Shown here piece by piece: positions 23,697 to 33,098 of a DNA stretch of 59,142 bases. This DNA is from Stephanodiscus triporus (lineage: Eukaryota; Bacillariophyta; Thalassiosirophyceae; Thalassiosirales; Thalassiosiraceae): NCBI GenBank assembly GCA_036939755.1, contig JALLAZ010000083.1:1-59142 (forward strand), written 5' to 3'. A program made the position numbers and the translations under genes. The stretch's first letter is position 1. Each line of letters begins with the position of its first letter. The notes beneath the pieces are model-generated. The model did not search any database. It worked only from the letters and a program-made list of their open reading frames with translations, and was not told the DNA's origin.

Positions 23697-24681
23697 GCGG
23701 AGTCCAAAAGGTCTTCAAGGATTCTTTTTATGGTGTACGTATCATATCTTATTCCTTTACGATACTATCGTACCCAAACCCGTTTTGTGATGGGGACTGC
23801 GATTCGTATCTTATCCGTTCACTAACTTCTGGCTCTTAAACCTCTCTACCTACCATAAAATTGGGCTGGTCTCTTGGATCACGGACAGCTAGCTGGGTCT
23901 CTCATTATCTTTATTTTTCCCGCCATTTGATGTGCGGGGTCGTTTTTGGTTGTACCGAATGCTGCGCATGTAGGCTCTACGATCGGAGCTGGTTCTGTCT
24001 TCTCTTCCCAAATCTTCCTCCGTGGACATTAAAGCGCCTTCTTCTCGACCCTCTCGACTCCAGCGGGTCTCCGCACAACTTGTTCGGACGATTCTCCGTA
24101 GAATGCCTAGAACGATGAGATCGGCTTCTGTCCTCGCGGCTTCGTGGGATTAACGAAAGTGCGGCTGTATTAACGACTCCGCAAAAAATAAGAGGCTCTG
24201 CTTCTCGTGCCGGGCCTGGAGGGACGGGAAAGCTCCATTGAGTGCCGCCAGCATCGCGATCGCCGATGCTCACGGAGGCGGCGGCGCTTCGCTTTGCTCC
24301 GACGAGAACGATGCGCCGAACAATGCATAGGTTGGGAGTCCAAAGAAGAGGGGGGGAAAGAGAAAGGCTCCCTCTAGAATGGCCATGTAGTCATTTAATA
24401 CGATTATCACAATGAGCAATGCAATTAAATTTTGTATTCGAGAGAAAGGTTACAACTTACAATTGGAGATGACGGATAGCATTCGTCCCTCTTCACACAC
24501 TGAGCACAGCGAACTCGGTCCGTAGAAGACGTATATAATAAAACAGCTCATCTTATCATTTATTGCCGATTTCTGCGCAGTAAGTTCAGCATATACCACC
24601 CATTCCTGCTGTGTGCACATTGCCTGGATGCCTGAGTTCGGAACCGCTTCAAACTTCGTTGTTATACAACAAAGCCGGATT
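23697..24681. other. intergenic, promoter of the module protein plus unassigned sequence
   Basis: Positions 23758-23774 hold a TACGATACTATCGTACC word about 60-80 bases upstream of the module-protein ATG, and CGTATC recurs at 23804-23809. The remainder (to 24681) has only short frames. The right end lies downstream of the F-box gene. Confidence 0.5.
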
Positions 24682-26166
24682 TCACATCGGAACGAGACGC
24701 GACCTATCTGTCAACGACATGCAACCACCAGGCAACAGGCAGTAATATTTCCACAGGTCGTCTTCCGGAAGAAAACGAGCGATCGACACGTCCCTCCTCC
24801 TCGACCTCCCGTTGCCATTGTATTCGTTGTCGTTGTCGTCATCGTCGCCGCCGCCGCCGCCGCCGCGACGGCACCCCTTCGGCCATCCGTCCGCCGCAAT
24901 CGGAACGCGAACTGATGACATCGAAGACAGCGCGTCCGTCTCGTACGCGTGACACTCCGGGCAGGACACGTGCACCGAAAGCACGACGACCTCGAACGGA
25001 CGCAGGATCACCGACGTTGTCGTCGCGGTCGCGCCGTCGAAGTCGTCGTCGTAGTAGTCGTAGTAGTATTCGGCGGCGGCGGCGGCGGCGGCGGGGGCAT
25101 CCCCTCCATCCCCCGCCGCGTCGTCGCGTCGGCATCCGTCGTCGTCGTCGAGGTTGGCGCGACGACGGAGCGCGATCCTCGGCGCCCATGGTCCCTCCAC
25201 CACGATCGCGAACGTCGATTCGCGGCATCCTCGCCCCTGCGTACGAACATCCCCCCGATGACTATGCGGATCGTCGAGGTTTGCCTCCTCGTCCTCCTTT
25301 ACGTCCTCCTCGTCCTCCTCGTTATCCTCGTCGTAGGACGATATGCGTATCGACCCGACGTCCGGCACGACTATACGGCCGTATCCCGACTTGGTATTCT
25401 GTAGGCAGATCCTCAGCTCGATGTATCGTCGATCGGAACGGTACGGAAGCAGCGGCGGGGGCGGGGCCGGGGGATCCTCATCATCGTCCGTCCCCCGCCC
25501 TCCGCCGCGTCGCCCCGACGGCCGACGACGACGACGACGTCCTGCCCCGCCGCCGCCGAAGCCGGTCGCCCGACCGTCGACGACGGTCCTTGTCCGGCAG
25601 TTCTCGGCGTGATTGACCATGCACCAGACCCCGAGGCAGTCGGCCACGCATCCGCGGCCCCCGCCCCCGCCGCCGCTCCCAGACGCCCTCTTCTTCCCGG
25701 GGGATGCGAAGACCGCGCCGGAGGTCAGGCGCGTGTCCGGCACGCGCATCGTCGACGACAGGGACCGGTAGGCGGACTTCCAATCCCTCCCGCCGTAGGA
25801 GGTGGGCCGTCGTAGTCGTCGTCGTCCGCGGCCGTCACGGACGCCCCCGTCGGCCGACGACGACGGGTCTCCCCCCCGCCCGTTGACGACGACCACCCCC
25901 TCCGCCTCCTCCCCCTCCTTCGGACCACGACGACGGCCACGAAGACGACGACGACGATCGTCCCGGCCGATGCCGAAGCGATTGCGCACCAGCGAGTACC
26001 ACGTGACGTCGTCGGCCGCCAGTTCCGACACGTTGCCGTCGCGCGGCCTGTGCGAGTTGGACAGCGCCGCGAGGGATGGCACGTCCGCGTACGACAGTAT
26101 CGAGCGCAGGACCTCCGTCGGCAGGCCGTCGAAGGACGAGGAGGGGGCGCGGGGGGCATCAGTCAT
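24682..26166 (-). CDS. F-box protein of unknown target
   Basis: A 494-residue intronless frame from ATG 26166. Residues about 13-50 (FDGLPTEVLRSILSYADVPSLAALS) form an F-box, which in the family binds SKP1 and brings substrates to an SCF ubiquitin ligase. The TWYSLVRNRFGI segment shortly after is also typical of F-box neighbours. The rest is rich in Arg, Gly and Asp with long low-complexity blocks. No WD40, Kelch or LRR repeats are visible. A central portion (YRSDRRYIELRICLQNTKSGYGRIVVPDVGSIRI and later FEVVVLSVHVSCPECHAYETD) looks folded and could be the substrate domain. High GC content produces many antisense frames. Confidence 0.8.
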   Translation of the reverse strand: MTDAPRAPSSSFDGLPTEVLRSILSYADVPSLAALSNSHRPRDGNVSELAADDVTWYSLVRNRFGIGRDDRRRRLRGRRRGPKEGEEAEGVVVVNGRGGDPSSSADGGVRDGRGRRRLRRPTSYGGRDWKSAYRSLSSTMRVPDTRLTSGAVFASPGKKRASGSGGGGGGRGCVADCLGVWCMVNHAENCRTRTVVDGRATGFGGGGAGRRRRRRPSGRRGGGRGTDDDEDPPAPPPPLLPYRSDRRYIELRICLQNTKSGYGRIVVPDVGSIRISSYDEDNEEDEEDVKEDEEANLDDPHSHRGDVRTQGRGCRESTFAIVVEGPWAPRIALRRRANLDDDDGCRRDDAAGDGGDAPAAAAAAAEYYYDYYDDDFDGATATTTSVILRPFEVVVLSVHVSCPECHAYETDALSSMSSVRVPIAADGWPKGCRRGGGGGGDDDDNDNEYNGNGRSRRRDVSIARFLPEDDLWKYYCLLPGGCMSLTDRSRLVPM

Positions 26167-26252
26167 CCCGAGTGTGCTTTGTGCCGGTAATGATGAATTA
26201 GTAGTGGATAGTCTTAGTGGTGGGTCATAGTCTTAGTAGTGGGTCATTCTTA

Positions 26253-26413
26253 GCCACCCTTTTTTTACTGAATGGAATGCTACGGGGTTCCAAATCAGAG
26301 AGTCCAAAAATTATCCAGCGCGCCACAACCCANGCCACCCTTTTTTTACTGAATGGAATGCTACGGGGTTCCAAATCAGAGAGTCCAAAAATTATCCAGC
26401 GCGCCACAACCCA
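26253..26413. repeat. perfect 80-base direct repeat flanking a single N
   Basis: Copy 1 (26253-26332) and copy 2 (26334-26413) are identical and separated only by the N at 26333. The simplest reading is an assembly join between contig ends that share 80 bases, not a real duplication. Confidence 0.95.
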
Positions 26414-26790
26414 CCACTATCAATTCTTCTCCCCCCCTCCCCCCATCAAAGGCATCGTTCTTGGTGAGTTCTTGGACGATTTTCAAAAAAATTGGTGGTA
26501 AAACTATCTAGAGATCAAGGGGAATCCATTTGAAGCGCTTTTGGTGTTGTCTGGCGCCTTGCCGAGATGCTAGAGCCGTCGGAATTCAAACTGAATTACT
26601 AATTTTCTTTTTTCCCTCGCTGTCCGTCATAGGTCCTCTTCCTCCATAGTCCAACACATCGATACATCTTCCCAATATCAACCCAAAAAAAATTAATATC
26701 AAGGGAAGGGGGGAATCCCTTGCAAAATTTTTTTCCGGCCATTTTGAATTGAAATTGAGAGAATTACTGTGCTTGACGCCAACATCCACC

Positions 26791-27717
26791 ATGTCGCAAG
26801 ATCATCTGTTTTCATTTCAACAGTTTATCATTGGGCTATTGCAATTATCATCTCGTCATCGATCTGATTGGGATCATGAAGAATTAGCAATCTTACTGCA
26901 TCAAATTACTGGGCGTGAATTTCAGTGTGCTCCACCATCGGCTTCGACCACCTCCTCTTCTGAAAACATTCCTGCAAGTGAGACCCCTGACAAGAGTCCA
27001 TACCCACAACACCCAGATTCACCAACTCCATCACCTCCCTCCTCGCAAACAACCATGATTATGGATGCGATTGTCACACATCAGTCTTCGTCAACCATCA
27101 CCCAGCAGGCAGAATCAACAGCACACAACATCTCGGCAACTACCCAGACTCTTCAACAGGATGCCAACAATAATGCTACATTTCCAATGTCGGTAAGTGA
27201 GATGGTTCGTTGGCTGGCGTTCGAATGGGTATCGGGATTGCTCCGCGAGTTTTTGTGGCACGCCAAAAACCCTGACATCATTCTTGACCACAAGATCAAT
27301 GCCCATCTATTGTTTCAGTGCACTGATGCGTGATTCCCATTTTCCGGGACGCTATTGCGATCGGAGCAACAAAAACAAATTCTAACATTGACTTTCTTCT
27401 AGATTCTTCAACAGGATGCCACCAATTGTGCTGCATTCACAATGTCGGATCAGTTGGGCAAGTCATCAAATGAAAACGATGATTCATCTTATTTTTCTTG
27501 TGTTGGTGATTTGCATGACTCGAGAGGACTGTTTGATCAAGATGATTCAGATAGATTTCCTCTACACTCTTGTGTCTACACTGTAAATGATGCATCTTTC
27601 AAACCATCCTGGTCATGGGTTCCATATAGTCACTACAAGAACTGTACTTACCTTCGCTGTTTGACTAACTATGACAACCTATGTCGCTGGCGATTTGAGA
27701 CGGGAAGACTGGAGTAG
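26791..27717 (+). CDS. hypothetical protein, two exons
   Basis: Exons 26791-27192 and 27403-27717, joined across a 210-base intron (donor GTAAGT, acceptor TTCTTCTAG, phase 0), give 238 residues. The ATG sits in a good CCACCATGT context; the frame is open upstream only from a TTG. The first 40 residues (FQQFIIGLLQLSSRHRSDW, HEELAILLHQITG) may form helices; a Ser/Thr/Pro-rich stretch follows. The end of exon 1 (LQQDANNNATFPMS) and the start of exon 2 (LQQDATNCAAFTMS) are near-copies, at DNA level too, suggesting duplication of a segment with the splice site. The unspliced frame also runs to a stop at 27333, so an intron-retained form is possible. No family recognised. Confidence 0.5.
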
Positions 27718-28140
27718 TCTACTTGAATGTGGTTGGGGGTGGGTTAGAGTGATTTTAGCAGTACCCTACGTTAATTCCCACAAACACCGCTATGACCGAC
27801 TAGTGACTGACTTAGCGGTAGTTGTGACTGACTTAGCGGTAGTTGTGACTCAATTAGCGGTAGTTGTGACTGAGAATTAGCGGTAGCGTGACTCAATCAG
27901 CGGTAGCGTGACTGAACTTTGTTAGATGAAGCTAGTAGAAGGAACTACCGCTAAGTCCAAACACCGCTATGACCCAACTACTACTAATTCTGTTTGCCCT
28001 TTTTTTAGATATCTTTTTGTGGCGGGAGCTTTCCCGCTGGATCCATGTGTCACCGTTCTTTCTTCTGAACACACACCTCGCGATCGCCTTGGCAGCCATC
28101 ACACACCGCCGCTGCACCTGCACACCGGAGAGACACAGAG
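27718..28140. other. intergenic with minisatellite; promoter of the carbonic-anhydrase-like gene
   Basis: Holds the 20-22-base repeat array and, next to it, a direct repeat AACACCGCTATGACC at 27783-27797 and 27959-27973. No additional gene is supported before the ATG at 28141. Confidence 0.55.
27804..27908. repeat. minisatellite, about five 20-22-base units
   Basis: Units of the form TGACTGACTTAGCGGTAGTTG start at 27804, 27825, 27846, 27867 and 27889, drifting to TGACTCAATCAGCGGTAGCG. A reverse-complement core (CTACCGCTAAGT) follows at 27944-27955, so the transcript could fold. Confidence 0.9.
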
Positions 28141-28779
28141 ATGAAAGGAATATACAAACTTGGGACATACTTGCCCAAATTAGCAGCCTCGTGTTGGGTT
28201 GCTCCTAATGCGGCTGTCGTCGGAAATGTGATAATGATGGAAAAATCATCTGTTTGGTTCGGCGCCACCGTCCGAGGCGACAATCCCGAGCCCATAACGA
28301 TTGGCGAGAGGTGAGACGAACCTGATAATTCCTCACCCCATACATGCGCAAGATGGCTTATTCGCCGATCGAATGATGGCTTCAGAACGAACATTCAGGA
28401 TGGAGCCGTGTTGCATGCCGATGCTGGCGTGCCACTGACGATAGGGGCCGGAGTCACCGTCGGCCATCGAGCGACGCTTCATGGATGCACCGTCGGCGAA
28501 AACTCACTGATAGGGATCGGAGCCACGGTACTGAACAAATCGGTGATTGGGAAGAATTGCGTCATCGGCGCACATGCTCTGGTACCGGAGAATAAAATAG
28601 TACCAGATGGTTCGGTGGTGCTTGGTAACAAAGGAGAAGTTTATCGCACGCTAACTGATGAACAGATTGATGCGTTAAAGCGTGGGGCGGAACATTATGT
28701 TCAAAATCAGAATTGGTTCAAAGAATCATTGCAATTGATGGTCAATGGGGATGACATCACTTCTCAATCGAAACTTTAA
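28141..28779 (+). CDS. gamma carbonic-anhydrase-like left-handed beta-helix protein, two exons
   Basis: Exons 28141-28310 and 28386-28779 across a 75-base intron (donor GTGAGA, acceptor CAG, phase 2) give 187 residues, the normal length for this family. The splice rebuilds the conserved GERTNIQDGAVLHAD segment. Hexapeptide repeats run through most of the protein (IGAGVTVGHRATLHGCTVGENSLIGIGATVLNKSVIG). The three metal-ligand His candidates are in VLHAD, VGH and TLHG. Eukaryotic members sit in mitochondrial complex I or act as carbonic anhydrases; bacterial relatives are YrdA and PaaY. No clear targeting presequence is seen, so location is open. Its stop is 157 bases from that of the convergent UPF0301 gene. 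Confidence 0.9.
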
Positions 28780-28936
28780 CAGGAGTAGTTAAGCAGAGAT
28801 GAGATGTGTGGGTGTTGGCAGTATCAATCGTAGAGTGCTAAGTGACACGTACACTATTATACTATTCTTATATAGAAACATCTTTGACCAAGAAACAAAA
28901 ATAACCGCAATAGAATAGCTCCACCATCACATCAAC

Positions 28937-30080
28937 CTATCGCAAGTCCGAACGTTTTGTGAATTCCAACCTTGAAATCTCCTTCAGCTCACCACCACAA
29001 AACTCAAGCACTGCGAAAATAGGGTAGGTCAAAATTAGACGACAATGACATAACCCAACACATCGTATGCAGGTCTTCTAAACCGCACAAAAGACATGAA
29101 TGCACAATAATTCCGTACCTTCGTGCCACAGAGGCTTCGGCAATTGTATGCACTGCTTCAGAACCAACGGCCTGGAACATGCCACGGGCTGGTACTTCCC
29201 GGACCGCACCGCCTCGTCTAGCCGTCCCCCGATGTAACTCGTGTGCCCGATGAAGAATCGAAAGTCCAAGGGCTTATACTTCCCCGAAAGCACGCCATCC
29301 ATGGCGGCCTCCAACCCTCCATAAAAGATGCCAGTACCAGGCGATATCTCCACGGCCCCCGGAAGCTCGCGTATGCCGTGTATTATCATGGCCGGCTTGT
29401 CCATGTCGTCCGGCCCGCCCAGGTAAACGCCGCACTGGTTCTCGAAGGCGGATAGGAACTTTACCAAATTCTGCGTCTCGATCCCGCTGACATTTCCCTC
29501 CGGCAGAATGACCTTTCCGCTCCCCGCCCCCCCCCCCTCGGACTTGTACGATCCTAGCAGGACCAACGTTCCCAGGTTCCTCGAAAGCTTGAACGCCATC
29601 GGCCTGTTGATCGTCACGGTCTTCGATCGACCGGTCCTCTCGTCGTGTTCGATCACGAGACATACCTCCTGCCAGGTGTTCTGATGGTCCATGTACCGTC
29701 GGAGCAATTCCACGCTCTCCGGACCGAGCGCGCTCGGATCGATCCTGCCGTCAGGTCTCGCGTTCGACATGATCTTCACGAGCTCCCGCCGCAGGAGCCT
29801 CTCGGCGCCGCGGTACCAGAAGACCGTCCTGGCGGCGATTGCGGAGAAGGAGGCGGGATCGGCGTCGTCGTCGCCGGGGACGGGATCCCCCGCCGACACG
29901 GCGCCGTCGACGGCGGCGGCGGCGGCCCTGCCGACGCTAGTCATCGACGACGATGCCGACGCCCCCCCGGTGGAGGCCGAGGATCTCAGGCTCGTCGGCG
30001 GGATCGACGCATCGTCCGCCCCCCCGTACTCCTCCGAATCCAGGAACGATCGAAGCCTCGCGCCCAGCCCTCCCCCGCCG

Positions 30081-30112
<32 letters not shown>

Positions 30113-30742
30113 TCCGCGGTATATCTCCGCCTCCAGGGGCATCCGACATACCAGTCCCCCGACCTCCGGCACGGCCGACTCGTGCGCCCACGCGCCGTGG
30201 AGGTACTCCTCCGCGAGCGCCGCGTTCTGTGCGCTAAGGAGTTCCTCGTTTCGCCGCGAGACGGATTTCGGTCGAGACGGAGGACGCGACGATCCCTCGG
30301 GGGGAGGCGTCGTCGCGACGGACGACGCGGCCAACGACGACGATGACGACGACGAAGAGGAGGAGGAGGGGGAGGAGGAGGAGGAGGATGACGCGTCGGT
30401 TAGATCCATGCCGTCGATCGAGGACGCCGACGACGGCGGGGGGGAGGAGGATGCGCCCGCGGGATTATTGTTGGCGAGGTTCATTCGGAATACTCGCCAA
30501 TCGCCGAGGGAGTTCAGATCGATGGATTGGTCGTCGTCGTCGTCGTCGTCGTCGTTATCATCCGCCGGGGGGGACATGAACCGGCACGTCCCCCGCGGAG
30601 TTGGCGTCGCCCCCGCCGTCGTCGCGACGCCGGCGACGCAGACGCCGGCGGTCCGTGTTCGGGGTCGCGAGAAAGCGTCGGCGACCCACGGCAGCAGCAA
30701 CGCCGCCAGCAGGAGAAATGAAGAAGAGCGCGATGATGGCAT
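28937..30742 (-). CDS. plastid-targeted UPF0301/AlgH-family protein, two exons
   Basis: Exons 30742-29119 and 29010-28937 across a 108-base intron (donor GTACGG, acceptor CGCAG, phase 1) give 565 residues. Without splicing the frame ends in a non-homologous tail; splicing restores WHEVLEFCGGEL and a short end, a better family match. Residues 1-23 are a signal peptide (SFLLLAALLLPWVADA) followed directly by FSRPR, the Ala-Phe type of site used for secondary plastids. Residues about 25-300 are low complexity (poly-Asp, poly-Ser). The UPF0301 domain occupies about 345-560: VYLGGPDDMDKPAMIIHG, GTGIFYGGLEAAM, DFRFFIGHTSYIGGRLDEAVRSG. The family has no settled biochemical role. It is divergent from the Elf1 gene with 234 bases between starts. 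Confidence 0.88.
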
Positions 30743-30976
30743 TTGTTTAGAGCCGCGGCTGTTCCTACCTGACGACGGTCTCGACGAACTACTTATCTAA
30801 TCGGACGAAAGATCGCGGAACTTGTGTGTGTGAATTAAAGGGGCCGTGTCATACTAATTCCTAAATGACCCTTCGAGTGAAGAAGATGAAACGCAACACC
30901 GAGCCTGACTGAGCGGCGTCAACGGAACAGAGCACTACTCTAAATTGCGGATAAAACGATATAAGATAAAATAATC
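30743..30976. promoter_or_regulatory. shared divergent promoter of UPF0301 and Elf1 genes
   Basis: Both start codons face away from this 234-base gap. An AT-rich AAACGATATAAGATAAAAT stretch lies directly upstream of the Elf1 ATG and resembles the CGATA words near other starts in this window. Confidence 0.45.
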
Positions 30977-31810
30977 ATGGGCAAACGAGCGAAGAAGGCA
31001 CCCGTCCAAACGAAGAGGAAGCCGACGCTCGCGAAGCGATTCAAGTGTCCGTTTTGTGCAAATGGTACGTCGAGAGCCCGAAAGACCGCGACGGAGAATA
31101 ATTCCTACCCACGCAAGCCGAGTTTGTCTACCCTTGAATTACGCCCGTGGATAAAGTCTCGGTATTTGTCGATATTTTCAATATTGGGACGATAAACATT
31201 GGGAAGTCGGATTGGATAGCAAATTATGCTCCCAGAATTTCATGGACGGAATTGCCTTCCTCTCTTCGTCTAAACATTTTCCCATATTTGTCATACTACC
31301 CATCTAATTTTCGACGAAACACCCCACACCATCCAACCAATATTATGTTTTCAACGAAACAACGAAACAAACAACATCGAAAAAAAACAAAATTAAACAG
31401 AGGACGTAGTCGAATGCAAAATGGATCTCTCCAAGGGCGTGGGTTCCCTCAAGTGTCGGATGTGCTCGGCATCCTACGAAATGCCCATCCATCACCTCCA
31501 CGAGCCCGTCGACGTATTCAGCGAGTGGTTGGACGATTGCGAGGCCGCCGAGCGGGGCGAGATCGCGGCGGCGTCATCCTCCTCCGCCCGACGGGGTGGC
31601 GGGGGCGACATGAGCAGGGTTGTTCACGATACCAGTCAAGATTACGACGACGACGACGACGATGAGGAGGACGAGGATGATGATTTGCCGGAGGCTTCGG
31701 GACTAGGACAGAAGAAGAAGCCTCCTACGGAGGAGGGGAATAAGAAGGGGGCGGCAGCCTCGAGCTTGGGATTGGATGATTCGGATGACTCGGACGACTC
31801 GGACGACTAG
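30977..31810 (+). CDS. ELF1: transcription elongation factor Elf1/ELOF1 homolog, two exons
   Basis: Exons 30977-31064 and 31401-31810 across a 336-base intron (donor GTACGT, acceptor ACAG, phase 1) give 165 residues. Splicing restores CPFCANEDVVECKMD. A basic N-terminus (MGKRAKKAPVQTKRKP) precedes a four-Cys zinc ribbon (CPFC at about 26-29 and CRMC at about 50-53) and then EPVDVFSEWLDDCEAAE, all hallmarks of Elf1. In other eukaryotes the protein binds elongating RNA polymerase II. Residues after about 85 form a species-specific acidic, Ser-rich tail ending in SDDSDDSDD, as in yeast Elf1. The tail and stop codon are partly duplicated in the 3' UTR. Confidence 0.93.
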
Positions 31811-31903
31811 ATTAGGTACTACTGCAAAGAGAAGGGTTTCTCGGCATTTGACTAGGACAACTCGGACGACTAGTTTCGGTACTACTGCAAAGAGAGGGGT
31901 TTC
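31798..31903. repeat. 43-base direct repeat spanning the Elf1 stop codon
   Basis: Positions 31798-31840 and 31861-31903 share CTCGGACGACTAG and ACTACTGCAAAGAGA blocks with a few differences, so the last codons, stop and start of the 3' UTR have been copied 63 bases downstream. Confidence 0.85.
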
Positions 31904-31995
31904 ATCATCAGTCATTTTACCATGGATTATGGATACGATACAAAAGGCATGAAGGAGACAAAAACAGAGCAACAGACAGGGGCGAGGAAAGAGAG

Positions 31996-32197
31996 GATCA
32001 TCAATAGCAAAACTGATTGTGCAACATAATGCTGTTTTTTATTGAATGGGAAGCAATCCATTTTCTAGTTATCCAGTAGAACAAAAGAATGAAGTATCAA
32101 CAAACACAAGGAGAAAAGATATGATCAATAACAGAAAATTCACTGTGCAACATGAAACTCTTTTTATTGAATGGGAAGCAATTCATTTTCTAATTAG
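31996..32197. repeat. diverged tandem duplication, period about 126 bases
   Basis: Two copies (about 31996-32072 and 32123-32197) share TGTGCAACAT and TATTGAATGGGAAGCAAT blocks. They contain no gene. Confidence 0.8.
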
Positions 32198-33098
32198 TCG
32201 CATGGGCATAAGCGTGAAGAATCAATAGAAATATGAGACCTCTATTGTGGCATGCATTGGTATTTTTTGGAGATTGTGATGCCATTGCAATCAACAGAAA
32301 CAGAAGCAGAAGTTGTAACAGTCAAACAGGCAAATATCGAATGAAACTTATCAGGCTTCCATGATGGTCTTTGCAAAGAAAGTTGGGCATATTGGGCACA
32401 AGGTGTCATTGGTCTCAAGAAGGCATCTTATACTTTGGGTTCATATCCCCATCCACATCAAATTAAGGTTGCCTATGTTGTGGGAAACATTCCCTGCTGC
32501 CACGGGTAAGGAGTGAGCCTCAACCCAGATACTTTAGCCGCGGGCCGGGCGGGAGGGAAGGCCAGACATCGAGGGTAAAACACAAGATTTAGATTTCCTA
32601 GAACTTAAATACAAAGAAAGTTCCGTTGCTGATGTCACTTTTACCTATTCCCACGTTGATCAGAAAAACAGAATGAGTTTTCGTCAACCTGTTCCCATGT
32701 TTGACGATGACGTTTCTCACGGTTGGGGGGTGAAAGGAGAACGAGATTCTTCGACCAAAAACGACAAAGTTTGTGATTGTTCGCGTGGTGGTGGGTCAAA
32801 GGGGAGGGTCCCACACCGTGAGTGTAACCACGTATCGTAGAGTATACGAGAGTCCCAAAACAGCAGCAAATGATCACAGCACTTGTCTTGGTGCCGTCGC
32901 CAGAGTTGAGAGATCTCCCGTAGTCCATAGGCTGGAGTAACCTATTCCTATTTTCTGTCGATTTTGAAGGAAGCGGCCGAGGAGGGAGAGAACTGGGACT
33001 GCTTCCCGTCACAGCATTGCGCAACGCATTTTGAATTATTTGATATTGTACGAATCCCTTGGAGGCGCAAGTGAATTTCCTGCTTCTGTCCCGCGACA
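32198..33098. other. intergenic, upstream of MGDG synthase
   Basis: About 0.9 kb without a convincing gene. An upstream exon carrying a plastid presequence for the MGDG synthase could lie here, but no signal peptide reading frame with a matching donor was found. Confidence 0.45.

Noticed and set aside
24949..25616. Arg-rich plus-strand frames
   Set aside because: Antisense to the F-box gene; composition is that of reversed CG-rich repeats.
27804..27908. Possible CRISPR array
   Set aside because: The units are contiguous with no unique spacers and the genome is eukaryotic; it is a minisatellite.
29691..30800. 369-codon plus-strand frame rich in Asp, Ser and Pro
   Set aside because: It is antisense to the UPF0301 gene, whose signal peptide, domain and splice fit are clear. 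The frame reflects complementary trinucleotide repeats.
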